Positions 35,521 to 49,661 of a stretch of 64,000 nt of DNA are shown here, piece after piece (within the stretch, counting starts at the first letter, position 1; every line of letters starts with the position of its first letter). This DNA comes from Styela clava (lineage: Eukaryota > Chordata > Ascidiacea > Stolidobranchia > Styelidae): NCBI RefSeq assembly GCF_964204865.1, contig NC_135252.1:10189383-10253382 (forward strand). The letters are read 5' to 3'. The position numbers were made by a program, and so were the translations under genes. The notes beneath the pieces were generated by a model that saw only the letters and a list, made by a program, of their open reading frames with translations, was not told the origin of the DNA and made no database searches.

Positions 35521-38500
35521 TTTGACACAAAACATAGATGATGAATGTATAGTTGGTTCTGCAGAAATCCAATTGAAAGAAATAAATGATCACCTAATAT
35601 ATTCTCAATTTCAAATAATACATTCGTTTAGTTTTGGATGTCTATGATTTGGTACCAACTATGTTATTAGTATATTCACCGTAATTCTGTATAATTTATT
35701 TTGTTTCAAATTTCAAAGTGTGCTTATATTTCACCCTCTCTTTGTTTTACCTACTCGTCTTCCTCGTAATAATAACTCATAGTTTCATACTGTAGCATAT
35801 GTAATATGAAATCACCACAGAAGCAAGGTGCTCTGATCATGCTATAGTTGTTATCAAGGTGCTATTCTTCTGGTTGGATGTTAAATGATCATTAAGGTTC
35901 TTATTATCAGGTGCTTCTCTGTATAATAACATTTATCCCCTCCAAAACGCTGTTTGTTAAAATTTATTCAATTCATAAATAGATGTTTTTCAGCATTCCA
36001 ATGATTTTGTAACAAAGTATTTCATTAATTTATTTCAAATTTTGTGATTATTTCGATTAAAACGACAAGTCTGTATTATTTGTCAGAAACAGTATTTTAG
36101 GCATTTCTATATGGATACAAGTTATACTCCGAATTACATTACCATTTAAAAGCTTGTGTTAAACGTTATTCTTTTGAATTTACAATCTAATATTTTATTT
36201 TTGTTTATATCTGAAATGATTCTATTATACATTATCTCTAATGATAACATCACTGATAACAATCAATTGTATAATCATTTCTAATTCGATATTTCTCCAT
36301 TGTTCGAAATATATATTCCCGCAAAGATATTGGCAAAAAATGGTGTAAAGTATGTATTGGTGAAGCAATTGTTATTGTGCAAATACAATGTACCGTACAT
36401 CATCTTTGCATTTTTAATACCGGTTTACATAGAGATTTTAATATTTCAGGATTTTAATCTAAGGATATCTGAAATGTATCAAGTATTATATAATACATTC
36501 ATAATTAGTTCTTGATTCCAAGAATAGTTTAAAATTTAATTTCTATTCAAAAAATATTTTTGGTAATTATTATTTGGACTTCAACTTCTTAAACTTGAGA
36601 AATAAGGGGTATTAGTTGAAACACTGCTTATGATTCTTTTTTCTCCACTATCATATTCAATTTCTGAATTACTAGATAATGATTCCTGGGAATATCTTTA
36701 TATAACATTACCAGGGATGGACAAAACCGAATATTTCATCATTTTGAATACATTCTGGGAAAATACTTTGACTATAAAATATTGAATATGTTCAAAATTG
36801 TGGACAAGTTCATGTGGAAAATTACATAAATCAGTACATCTCCATGTTGATCACATCTAAAATGACATAAGTATAAAAAGTCCTTGTTTCTTATCAGTTG
36901 ACATATCGTCTGTAACCTAATCTGATTGCTCAAAATCCCTAATTTTCAAATAAAAATGTTCTAAATTAATCCCAAATTCAAAAATTCACTATATCGAATA
37001 TAATAAATTTCTAATTTATTCGAATATTCAATTTTTTTGGACATCCCTGAACACCTCTTTGCTCTATGTTCTACTTCGAAAAACAATTTGTTACAATGTT
37101 TTAGAGAAATAAATAATTTTATTTAACAATTCTATACTCCTGGAAATCATCCATCTCCATTTAATTTTTTCACTTGGCTTAGCATATTATACTTCATCTA
37201 TTGTTTGTAAATGCATGCAAGCTGTTTCACATGGTTTTCTCGTCTATGTATGTGGAATTCAATAGTTAGCGTTTATATTAAAGTTTACCAAATAGTGATA
37301 AACGGTCATTGTCAAGTGGGCTTAGTTTGAACCTTTTTTACTTTGTTTTATTAAAGTATCATTAGTGCATGTCAGACCAAAATTTTGCCAATTTCTTGAC
37401 GTTGGATTTACACCTTTTGTTTTCGGTTAATTCAAGTTTCATTATTAAGACCAGTTACATTGTGATAGAGCAAGTTTGTTGATCTTTTTTTAGAAATTGT
37501 TTTCAGTAGCATAATTTTATATTAATGTGTATGTTCCACTACACTCTTCTGTAGGAGTTCTATTTTAACCCTTCCCCAAAAGGGAAATGTTATTAGTATT
37601 TATTGACAGGGAAAATATGAACTTAGAATTAGAAAATTTTGGATTGAGTTAAATTCTTACTTGTAATATTTCAGCTTATTTCAGTTATATTTCTCTATAT
37701 CTGCTATAGGCTATGAGCAAGCTTTTAGAACCCTAAATGTCATCTTCGTTAATAGGTAGATTTGCCAACAATGCTCCCAAGTCTTTAGTATTTTAGGGAG
37801 AGCCGAAATGTGTCTTGGTTAGCAGCCATCTTGAAAACGCTACCTCACAGAGAATCTACGAAATAGTTGGGCCATTCTTCTACCCCTTCTTGTGTGGGTC
37901 CCCTCAAAAATATGGTAGTATAAATTATAAATACTGCGGGGAATGAAATGTGATATTCGATTTCATATAATTTCATGAAAAAATTGTGTAAAAATGCAAT
38001 CGAAAGTTGTATCCAAGTATATTCCTGTTATTATCGACATCAATTGCTTCTCATAGTCATGACTTTCAATTTTCATTCTGATTTGTTGTTAAAATTACGT
38101 ACATCTGTTTTGATTCTTGCCATGATTTGTTTTTTTTAAATTCCCATTGCCTTCAAATTTTCATTCATCTCTTGTTTAGTAGATTGTATTCAAATGATTT
38201 TTTTCTTTATTTTGTAAATAACCTTGGAATTATATAGCAAACTATATTGTGTAAAAGTTGTGATTTACCTAATGCTTGTCTTAAATACCCAGAGGGTTGT
38301 TACATTGGGGTTTCTTTTATGGTTTGCTATAAATCATACCCTTAAATTTCAAGAATATTCTTCACGAAAGCTGTCTCAATATTTTTTAAACTATATTCTC
38401 TTGATGAGAACAATACTCATTGAATGAGATGAATTTATATTACAGGATCAAACACCTGCACTGAACTTAAGTTCACTCCTCATAGTCGTAGAATAACTAG

Positions 38501-39509
38501 CAACTGCATGCTAAGCGTTTTCCTTCAAGATTCCCATTTCAATTCAATATCTAACTAGATTGTACATTGTTATCATCTTCTGATTGTCGCCATTTATGCA
38601 TTGTGTTGAATGACCCTTTATGTAAAAATTAAGATCGTCATGGTCATTAATGTCTTAAAATACCTCTTTGATTTGAAAATCCAGCAGGACATTTTTGCTG
38701 ATTTGAATTTTTCATCTCTCAAAATTTGCTTTGATCAGAAATTAAATATAGTACATGACTTCACACTTGTTTGTTGATCTCTCTATCGATCGGGACTTCG
38801 CTAAAAATATACCAAGTACCAACGATATTGATACCAGGTTCTTGCATTTGTAATTATTTTTTTATTGTGTATTGTTTGATTGTATGTTATCGTGTGATCT
38901 TTTAAATATAATACAATTACAATTTTTAATTCCAACAAATTTGTTTTTGTTCCTCTCCGTCAGAGGGGCGATCTTTTATTGACTTTTCACTTTGTTATGG
39001 TAGTGAGATACTGCGTTATGAGTTTGGTTTGTCCGCCTATTGCTCTGGAGGTTGGCCCACCTCATTTTTGAAGACTGCTGACAAGAAAGCAGACTGTTGA
39101 CAAGAATATATCTCGGAGAGTAATAGAAGTAAGGAAGGTTGTCCATGCAGTGCTCTAGAACTTGCTTTCGCATTCATTTACTCTTTACTATTATGTTAGT
39201 CGGTAATGATTAGCAAACGCGCGAGTATCTGAATAGTTTTTCAATTCCGTGATTGACCTTTTATGGTGAAGGGTGTTACTCGCGGAAGTTGTGGCAATTG
39301 TCGAAGTTCAAGCATGACCACTAGATACTACTACATTAAGGCTCCTTTTGAAAATCCACATTATGTTCTTCCCCAACAATACGTCGGTATATGACATCAG
39401 TGATGTCTCCAACTCGTATCAATTTCTTCCTTTTTAACTCCATACTACTTCATAACTTCATTCTAAGTGTTTTCTTGGTTTTGCCAGCCCTATGCAAATC
39501 TCTCTCACG
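35521..39509. other. Gene-free AT-rich spacer
   Basis: I see no exon pair with consistent splice phases and no recognisable domain. The open frames are short and low-complexity. No RNA gene or repeat could be delimited. Confidence 0.45.
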
Positions 39510-39784
39510 TACCGTGTTTCCCCGAAACCGAAGACTGGGTCTTACTTCAATTTTCTTCTCAAAAATAACACTAGGGCTTATTTTCGGGGGATGTCTTATA
39601 TTTTCGTTTATCAAAAGTAGAGAAAGACGAAATTTTCAAATATATATAAATATACAAAATATGAAAACCGATATTCATTTACTTATAAATAACGTGTTTT
39701 TATTCAAAAATAACTGCAAAAAATTCCGCGTTATTGACTAGGTCTTATTTTCAGGACATGGCTTATTTTCGGGGGAACACGGTA
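39510..39784. mobile_element. MITE with CCGTGTTTCCCCGAAA termini (copy 1)
   Basis: The 275-bp element starts TACCGTGTTTCCCCGAAA and ends TTTTCGGGGGAACACGGTA, near-perfect inverted repeats with TA at both edges. The internal segment 'cactagggcttattttcgg' and the AT-rich core match the copy at 42831. There is no coding capacity; the 116-codon frame across it is spurious. Confidence 0.8.
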
Positions 39785-42088
39785 TTTCCGATTTTGTCAT
39801 CGCGTTGCCTCTTTTATCATTTATTTTGTTTCCATTTGAAGTTTCCGTCTCGCCGTGTTTTTTTTCTCTTCAACTTGACTTTGGCGTTTGACACTTTGCT
39901 CCCGCCAAACAATTTTGCGCATCTTTATATTTTACTTCCAAATCCGATGTTTGTAGATAAACTAAGCGTTCATTACCTTACGCTTGTATTTTTACTTAAA
40001 TCAAAGTGGCGTTTGACTTCATTATGTTCAATTCCAATACAGGAAGTTGTTCTGTATCCATTTTTCGTTTTGGCACAATTGGACGATCTGAAGCCACTTC
40101 ATGCAACATGCGAAATCCTCAAAAGTATTATTTAGCTGTACAGAAAATTGCGATCGAAACCCACTTGCATATCCAGAGGCTACGATTATCATATGTGTAC
40201 TGCTGCTCAGAATGTAAGTCTGCTTCATCCAATATCCAAGCCCGGTTGCGTCAAACTAGGATTAGAAAAAAATTTAACATTTCGAATACGGTGATAACTT
40301 TAGGGAAAAGTTTGATGGAATCGACAATATGATAAAGTCCCACTCACCAGCGTCGTTGAGATCTATCCTATTGAGGTATTTACTATAGTAAAATTTAACA
40401 TATCATGGAGATATCCTCATGCCTTACGAACTATATTACTATAGGATAAAATGTCTATGCTGCTGAATTTACAATTTAGAAGTGCATGGTTTACTAGTGT
40501 TGCTCAATATTTTAATAAGATATTTTGAACTGAAGTTATCTTTGGAATAGCATTATCGGGAAAGCGAAGGATTGTATATTCAAAGTAAATATTATTAATT
40601 TCATTTTTCGTTCAATTCTGTCTCGGGTTGACTTCAGGTTGGTTAAATAAATAAAAAAACGATTTTATTGTTAAATATACGGATGCTACTGTTTAATTCC
40701 CAGTCCATTATTGTCGTGACAAAATGTGCAATTATATATATTTGCTCGTCGCCAAATATGTTAATGTTTCATTCTTACTCCATATACGTATAACATTCAA
40801 TAGCAACTTCAGCATGTTTGACACAATTGTAGTATATATTTGAAGTTTCTTATATATGTTCTTTCCGATGGTGCTTACGCGTGTTGCAGGTTTTAGCTTT
40901 GTGAAATATACAAACGAATCGAAAGATCTTGGACATTTTCACTACCAAAAAGAAATATGGTCGAACAACTTGGTAAAGTGATCGATTCCTATAATTCATA
41001 TTCAAAAATTATATTTCATGATCTCTTTTTCAAACTTGGTACCTTTTCCTGGGGCCAATAAAATCTTAGAAACCTCTTAACGAAGTGGGATAATGAGTAT
41101 ATAACGATTCAATGAGAAAAAGTCGATTGTTGTTCATTCCCATCACTTCGAATTTAAGAATAAACTCATTTTAGAATGACGTTTGCATCTTTTAATTATA
41201 CAACGAACGAGTCACCGGATCAATAAACGTTCACTAAATAGCCATTCGATCGCTACTAATCATATCAATGCCGATTGGCACAAAAAGTTAAAAATCGAAC
41301 GTTGATCGGCTGTAGACTTTGGACGCCCGAGGGGATAGATTGGAAGCGTCACGTGATGTTGACTGATTTAGCAAGACGTACAAGTGTGGTTTCTATTTGG
41401 TGGCGCTGCTGCCACGTCAGAACATAAAGTAGCTTTGTTGTGCATTTTAGTGTTATGTTTAGTTTATTTGTGTTATCCATGCTTATTTAGAACCATGACT
41501 GTAGTTATCAGGGATATATTTTGACGTTGAAACTAGCATCAGAAAATGTTTCGAGGTATTAAATATTCAGATTGGACATGGTTCAATAATTCGAATGATC
41601 GTTTTATTTTATATCTTTATTTCAAGCGTGATTCGGGTCTTGTTTCACCTTTGAAAATATTTTTAACCGAGTTCGCGAGACATCAAAATTTAATGAGAAT
41701 AAATGCGCTGTGGATTTGCACCTATTGGTATTATTGTACCGCAGTATTGTTGCTTGTGCCGACTAGGCCTGTTTTACAGTATAACCTTAAAGCAGTAATA
41801 GTCAAAACAAATATATTATCTGGTAAATCAAGATGAATTATTATTCATTGCAGATGCCAAACGGTAGGCCTATTAGAGTTCAAGTTCAGTTTTGTCAAGC
41901 TGACTAAAATTTACTAACTTCTAGAATGTACTGAAATTTTACCACGTTCAGGCCAGCTGAAAGCAGTTACTTCAGAGAGGTAACAATAGAGCGTAGGCAT
42001 AAAGTGGTACGTAGTTTCAAGGATTCGTCTTTATATATTCGTGACTGGTTAATATGGCACTATTTTCAGCTCATAAATCCTAAGTATA
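39785..42088. other. Gene-free spacer upstream of the membrane-protein gene
   Basis: Several open frames of about 100 codons (39734-40135, 40006-40332, 41546-41836) lack recognisable domains and consistent splice sites. The promoter of the small membrane-protein gene may lie near its right end. Confidence 0.4.
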
Positions 42089-45000
42089 ATGCCATTACGA
42101 GGCACTTGGTATGTTATTCAACAAAGTATTCCTGCCCCTGCCTGGGTCAGATGGCCAGAACAACAAAGATTCTGTTGTTGCTGTTCAATTCGTACCGGTG
42201 CTTCACTGATTGGATGGTTTAATTTTGTAAGTATTCTTCGCTCTATTTTCACTCCGCTTTCTTAGCATAGCTATATACAGCATTCGAAACAAATATGCAT
42301 AAACATTCAAAAAAGCGATATGACATCGAAACTGAACTTTGTATTGTTTGTAAATGCACATGACGATTGCCGGAGCCTTCAAAACTCGATATTTAGCGAA
42401 TGTATATACCACTTCTGGTGGCTTTCATTACCTTTACCAACTTTGATTTAGATCAGTACCTTTTCATTGCCAGTCTCTATACGGATAGTTCGACGATGTC
42501 TAGTTTTAATAATTAGACTACTATTAAAAACAAATTTAGTAAACGCTTGTTTGAAGTCCAACGGAGACATTCCAGTCGTAACATTTTGTTTGTTTTATTC
42601 AGCTTTTCAACTCGTTCTATGCGGGCATGCTGATTCTCGCAATGACACAGTTGAGAAATATGCTGGATGAAAGATTGGATTTACCTACAGAATTTAGGTG
42701 AAGAATTTATAAATTTGTCATTGGAATAGATAACAAAATATTTATCTAAATATGACTTCTATCATAAGTTCGCAATGGCATAAAATTACGTTCTCACGAA
42801 ATTACATTTCGCCAAAAGGTTTTTTGCAACTACCGTGTTTCCCCGAAAATAAGACTGGGTCCTATTTCAATTTTCTTCCGAAAAATAACACTAGGGCTTA
42901 TTTTCGGGGGATGTCTTGTATTTTTATTTATAAAAAACAAAATTAAAAAGTAGAGAATTACGAGATTTTTAAATATACAAACTATGAAAACCGATATCCA
43001 TTTACTCATGAATAACACGTTCTTATTCAAAACAACTGCAAAACATAGATTATCAATCATTTAAAACGTGTAACGGGGACTAAAAAACCTCGCGGTGTTG
43101 ACTAGGTCTTATTTTAAGGGGAGGACCAATAGTAAAATCATTTTTAAAATTCAGGCTAGGTCTTATTTTCGGGGGAACACGATGTATCCCATAATATATA
43201 TAACGTTAGTGCCAGTGTGCCTATGCAATTAAAAATGTCATGAAACACTGATCGATATATATAATAATATAAAACCGCAATGAAACAAAAAACAAACTTG
43301 GTAAACTGATATGACTATATTACGAATTTCAATTCCACTACAAAGTATCAATATAATTTTCTTCTTTTACCTGTGGACTGAGCTATAAAAATGGTTTTTA
43401 CTAAAAATTATATGATATCATCAACATTACTATGACAATCGTTCGATATTATGTATAATTTTACTCGATAGGGCTTGTAACGTGCCATACATATACAGCC
43501 AAGAAAATGCAGTACCGCCAAGTTAGTTCTATTCTATACTATATGCATATGACACTGGCTGTATATGTATATACAGTTGGCGGCATATGCATATTTTGAC
43601 TGTACAGTATATATATGTATATCACGCTACCAACCCCACTCACTCACTTCACTTGTGTATTAACTTCATTAATATTTACTATGGTTATATTAATATTCAT
43701 ACAGTGATACCAGGCCAGATCCAGATGAATTTGAAGGAAGTGGTAAGTATTTATGTTTCCGTGTTCTTTCTGTGGGTGACTTTGCTTTAAATTAGCATTA
43801 TAATTGTTTGCCATAATAATAATAATCGTGTGAATTCTTTATTTTCAGTAAATATTCCCTCACAAGAAAATGATTCAGTCATAGTTCCCGCATTGGATCC
43901 GAAACTCAGAGATTATATTACTAATAGTAAGAGCTATTTATAATCTTATTTTCCGTTATTTGTATTGAGATGTCATCCTCGGAACTGCTCGACATACCCA
44001 ATTCAGCCGCAACGTGTATTTGATGATATATGTAGGCTTACCATACGTCCCGATTTCAGCAAGTTGTCCCACCGACGCGGCAGGTAGACCTAAATGCCCC
44101 GGTTATGCAGTATGACGGTCACTTAACTAGTTCACACAGAGAGAGAGAAAAAGTGTTATGTCATGGTTATTATAAGAAGTATGAACCATATGTTAATTTA
44201 ACACCCAACTCAAAGTGCAAGTATTCTGATGATTTCAATTATTCGAAGCATAGACAAAAAACTTTACAGCTAGTTTCGATGCCAGTAATATACCTACAAT
44301 GACATGAAACAAGTTTATACTGTTACTAAGCCTGGGAATTGATCCAATATTGGCTTGTCATATCCGCAATTCCTTTTTATGCGGCGGACAAATGATAAGA
44401 CTAGATAAATACCATCTCATTTTCCCAAATTGTAACTAAATTGGAAACCAATTATGTGCACACACGGACTACACTACACGGAGTGAAATCTACATTTGCC
44501 TTCAAGAGAAAAATGTTTTACAGATTTTAGTGTAGAATAGAAACAGTATGGAACAAAATCATGGTTCGGTCTGCACGGCATAAATACTTTCCCATAACTA
44601 AGTCTTTTATTAGGTGAGATTTACATTGTAGCGCTCTTATGTCTCCCTTTTAAAATCCTATTTTAGGTTTTGGCAACTTTTCTACTTTGGCACAACTTTT
44701 TGGCAAATTTGTGCTCCTACGTTTGTCTTAGGCGCTGTCATTTTTGCCATGACGGAATTGAATTGACTCATCTTTTAAATTTGTTTTCAGTGATAGATGA
44801 AACTCTACCAATGATGTACAAATCCATCGCAATTCCAGCAATTATGATAATATTCAGTGTCTTATGGTTGATTACAGTTGAAGGGGTAAGTTTTATTAAT
44901 CTCTTCTGCTAAATGTATATAACATAATAGTGAACATTCCCTAAATTTTTACCTACATTATTTATGTCTGATGTGTGCAGTTTATACAAAATTCATAATT

Positions 45001-47219
45001 AATTTATTACGAAGATGTTTTTTAAAGATTCGCATTTTGTTGTTGTCAGCTGCAAATCCATTTTCTCAAAAAAATTGACAAAATTGAATCGTCGTCGTTT
45101 AGTTTCTGATATTATTATTGGACGTCAAGTATGCTTAATATGAATCGTTTGGCTGAATTGTTGTGGTTGTTGTTCGACTATTTGGGAGGATCAACCGATT
45201 TCAAATTCTCCTCACCTAAAGATGGAAGTCGCTAACAAGCTATTACTTTTATTTTATATGTGGACTATCCGGCTCTGTCTTCCACTCGAAATTTTGCTGT
45301 TTTTTTCAAACAATGGAGACACCGATTTGAGATTTATTTTGTGTCCATATATTTGAACATTGTTCATTTGTTTTATTTCAAGGGCAGACATGTTTTCAAT
45401 TTCGTTTTCATTAAAATCACTTTGTGAGGTAGTTTTAATAATGTTATCATGAGTATAATTGTTGTTTCAATATGTTTTGTTATCCCGACAGAAATAATAT
45501 TCAATAAAAGTAAATATATCATCTTGGTTAATTTTTTCACAGAGAACTATTTCTCTTGTTCGTCTATTTGGAAGAGCCTTTATTCTCGCGATCATCATTC
45601 AACTTCTTTTGCAACTAGGATTATTGGCTTATGTTGATATTGAAAGCAGAAATGTTTCTGGACAAGGAATAAGTTGGATCGTATGGGTTGTATTTGTTTT
45701 CTACGCGCTTTTAAATGTAAGTATAAAATGAAATATTAAAATATGTTATTAATTTTTTAATCGAGATCCACCAAACAAATTAATTTGTTTTGCATATCAT
45801 GTAGAGAAAACGACTTTTTTTAACGACAATTTAATTTAAAAAATTCTAAGTGATAAGGTATAATAAATATAAAATTATCATAAAAGTAATCTAAAGCATT
45901 TTGACGAATTATTGGAATCGGCTTAAACAGCCTCTGCAAGTGAATTTTTATTACAGTTCATTATTTGTAAAATCATAAAAGAACTGTTGAATGAAATGAT
46001 CCAAGTTCCCCACTTTTTGTATTTCTTCTTCCAGTTATATTTTATACCAGTATTAAGTGAATATATTAAACGAAGAATAAAGGAAAATAATCAGGGATTG
46101 GAACAAGGACTTCTGACATCAGAGATGTATCCAAAATCGAGAGTGGCCGAGTGAGTTCGACTAGAAAACTCATATATATATCTGAATTGTTTTTTTCTCG
46201 ACAGTTTTTGAACAACCAAGCATGTTACAACAACGTATTGCGTTATAACCAGAGGAGTTATTCTTTTCATTGCTAGCCGAAAGTGATTTTGATCATGACT
46301 AAACGGGGCGAAATTGGCGCTACGTATATTTTTTGACCATCGCTGAATTGATCACCGATATTATGTGCTGAATGAATAGAAATATATGGGGACATCAAAA
46401 TTCAACAAAAATATATGATTTTCCTGATTTGCAATTTTGAAAAATAGGGGCATCTAATTATATGTTTGAAGCAGTAATTTGACTGGGTTCAATATTATCA
46501 TAGATATCAAATAAGTATTTATACAGGAAATGTTGGCTGTGTTTATTACTTATGTTCTTGATAAAGAACAATTCTCATGAATCAATAAATTAAACACGAG
46601 AACCTTCTCGATTTAACCATTTCTCCTCATTTAGAGAATACATAGAAGACGCATTTACGCTGGATGGAGACAACGATGTCGTACGTTTTCAGGCGTCAAT
46701 TGATGATGGAAACCTGAGAGATGACAGAGTAAGTCTTTACCATTTAATAGGAATATTATTGAGTTAGTAAAAGTTAATTTAGGTAGTAATTCTTATTGAA
46801 AAACATAAAATGTTTCAAACAAACTAAAATAGATGAAAATAGCAAATGAAAACGTGTTTTTTTTTTAAACAACATGCTCTTCGACGCTCCCGGAGTGTTT
46901 TTTTGTTTATATTTTATACAATGATTATTTACGCCTTACGTGTGTCAAAAATGTCGTGTCTCACGCTTGTCCCAATTGCCGCTCCAAAAGTTCAATCAGG
47001 TATAATTCACCTATTCGCTGATTTCCATAACCTTGGGACAAGTGGGTCGCGACATTCTCGAGATACCAAGGTGTGGACGTGGGATTTAACCCGAGATGTG
47101 CAATTTGCGATGCCAACACTTTTAACACCCCAACCGCTAGGTCACTTTGCCGTTCTTTTATCCAATTCTTAAATATTTTTCAGGCACAAGAGATCAATGA
47201 CGATTATCAGCCCATATAA
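42089..47219 (+). CDS. Small three-pass membrane protein, family not recognised
   Basis: Seven exons are well supported: 43705-43742, 43849-43926, 44791-44885, 45543-45716, 46035-46150, 46635-46728, 47184-47219 (TAA). All junctions keep frame. The start exon is less sure: 42089-42108 (ATG CCA TTA CGA ...) has a gtatgt donor and the right phase, giving 651 nt (216 aa) in total. The N-terminus is acidic and polar (DTRPDPDEFEGS). Helix 1 is SIAIPAIMIIFSVLWLITV, helix 2 AFILAIIIQLLLQLGLLAYV, and helix 3 WIVWVVFVFYALLNLYFIPVL. The tail is charged and acidic and ends DDYQPI; YQPI fits a YxxPhi sorting signal. I do not know the family or role. A membrane protein of an internal compartment is one reading of the tail motif, but this is only inference. 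Confidence 0.75.
42831..43186. mobile_element. MITE with CCGTGTTTCCCCGAAA termini (copy 2)
   Basis: It starts TACCGTGTTTCCCCGAAA and ends GGGGGAACACG(atGTA), with the right terminus slightly degraded. Internal words shared with copy 1 at 39510 include 'aaaataacactagggc' and 'atgaaaaccgatatyc'. It lies in the putative first intron of the membrane-protein gene. Confidence 0.75.
47030..47160 (-). repeat. Probable tRNA-derived SINE
   Basis: Read on the minus strand it has an A-box-like TAGCGGTTGGGG (about 47129-47140) and a B-box-like GGGTTAAATCCC (about 47082-47093), spaced as in a tRNA gene. It lies in the last intron of the membrane-protein gene. No intact tRNA fold is claimed. Confidence 0.45.
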
Positions 47220-49661
47220 GTCTTACAATCGAAGTGGATGATTTAATATTTTGTATTGATTCATAAACAAATGTCAACCTCGACGATTCTTCCACTTTGT
47301 GGAAAATTGCGAAGATCGTAGAAAACAATGGACGATCATAAAAAACAAATTCCTTCAGTTACTTTATGCTGTTGTACATCTATTCTGAGTGCTTCATCTT
47401 TGAATGAAATTAAAATAAGCATTTTATTGTAAAAAAAATTATCTTTTATGTTGTATAAAGTGTGTTTTATTGCCATTTTTGGTAGAATCAGGACAAACGA
47501 GTGGGCTAATGTAGAATGAAATCGCGGTTTATTTTATAAAATTGATATGTTTGAAATGCACTATGACGCTCAACAGTCAACAAGTCGGATCAAAAGTTGT
47601 GTATTAGATTTATGAAAAGCGTGTCATGGTAATAAAGCGTACACGGTGACATACATGTATTATCAGAAATGAAAGAACCAGTTGTTGGTTAGTTCGGTAC
47701 TAAAGAGAACCCGTTCTTGAAATTTTGAATCTCACAACAACTGGATATGCGGCTATGCCCCTTATATGCATAGACATCAATGGATTTCTTGAATGTATTA
47801 ATATACAAAAGTTAACTCTTATTATGACATCCCAAATATTGAATGAAGTAGACTAGTAGAGGATGGGAAATTTCTGAAGATCAGGGGCCCCATTCGCCAA
47901 ATATCGTGAAAAGCCTCGTTTACGAGCACGTAAGGTAGGCTACTTTGGGATCTCCAAACACAACTATCACATATAACATTATTCGAGTGATTTACACTGA
48001 CGGTAGCCAGTAGTTGGGTAGTACTTGGCAAATTTAGGGTATTTCCAGTTTTACGTTGCCATGCAACGGACAAAACCCTACATGAATTATAGCAATTTAG
48101 CAGTTTTCGCTTCATCAGTGTATTTTTCTTATGGGGTTTTGACTTTTGAGAGGGTAATTTCCACCATCCAACCTTATGATGATTTCCGGTGGGTTTGCTC
48201 CATTGATAAAGTACTGTTGTTGTCTGGCAAAGAATTAGACATAAACACCACAAGGTGAACTGGGTACTCTGCGATTTCGAGCTTTTCTTCAGGCTCATCA
48301 TACCCATAGATTACATAGCATATTTTCTGTAACTTCATGGTTCGGCACAGACCGACTGAATATGGATATGCTATATCACAATCAAGCAGATGCCATTTTA
48401 TCGATATTAATTTATGACTCTTTCTATTAAAACGATATCATATCCGATTGTAGCACTTTTGAGTCTATTACGTGTGAATATATCCCACTGATGACACTGT
48501 CAATTTATGAATTTCCGCTATCTATATCGGCCGCCTGAGAGCGACGAGGCGTGTGAGAATTCTGACGCGACGATATTCAAATGCAGCTGCTTCCAAAAGT
48601 TCGTTTCAACGTCGTTCGTTATCTCAAACATTTCACCTCACAGCAACGTTGTACTAAAATAGCAGATGATAGATAGACTGAATCCGACTGACTATCGTTG
48701 TTACCGCCATAGGATTCAAAGTAATCGATGTAGTTCTAATCGATTTTTAAAGTTTTTTTTCGACAATTCATTGTCAGCTAAGAGATTTCATGGATCTTTG
48801 TTCCATTCGAGTCAGTAAGCTTGCCAACAAGGTACATAAATCCCCGGGGAGATAATAAATACACAGTACTTTTCTAGTCATACAGAAGTCATTTATATAA
48901 AAGCTAAGGTAACCATAACAAAGCAGGTAGCAAAAATTTATTGTTTGACTCAATCTACAATAGGGCAGGATTTTCATATTTTCAAGATGAAGATCATTAA
49001 CACTTCGATGTACTATTGCAGCCAAACTGTATAAAAGAGTTTTAGGCCTGTTAAAATTGTGATAGCCCATCAAATCTTTCTTAAATCAGGTATAGAAAAG
49101 GCATCAACAAAACTCTAACAGTTTAGGGCGTACATTGTACATTATATTGTTATGATCGTTCAGCAAACTTGAACGAAACCGTTTCTCTTGATGTTCGGTG
49201 TACATGCATTACTTGGTAATCGAGATTGGGATAAAAGTTCAAGCGATGGTCAAACAGAACAGAGCAACAACAGCTGGATGAACTTTTATTTTACTCATGC
49301 AGATTGGGCAAACAGCAATTTGATTACCGATGACACAAAGTAGAACAGTTTAGTTTGAAAATGGAAAGTTTTAGAGTTGGTTATTCACATGTTTTTTTTG
49401 CCATAGCTTTGTTCACTTTGAATACCTGCTTTTAGTTTTGTAGCCTTCATGAGTAAGTGGGCGCAGAGCTTTATATATAAATATATTTTACTATATACAG
49501 AGCACATATTGACTATAGTACGTTCAACATATAGACAAGCTTAGATATACAAATCTGTTGGATATCAATCTACTGTTTCAGTTTGATTTTAAAATGTGCT
49601 TTCCATTTATTGACGACTGAATAAATAACGTAGTTGTAAGCTCAACACATAAGTTGGCAAT
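47220..49661. other. Spacer between the membrane-protein gene and the receptor gene
   Basis: A 161-codon minus-strand frame at 47822-48307 has no recognisable domain. An alternative frame there contains several stops, so at most it is a relic. Near the right end, TATATAAATA (about 49472-49481) lies about 190 bases before the receptor ATG and could be its TATA box. A CAGCTG E-box at 49271-49276 is of the MyoD-binding type expected for a muscle receptor gene, but single E-boxes are common by chance. Confidence 0.4.

Noticed and set aside
39391..39741. 116-codon plus-strand frame
   Set aside because: It runs through the MITE at 39510-39784, and the apparent protein is translated transposon terminus.
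47822..48307. 161-codon minus-strand open frame
   Set aside because: No recognisable domain or splice partners. Another frame with a protein-like start is broken by several stops. At most it is a gene relic, and I could not support one.
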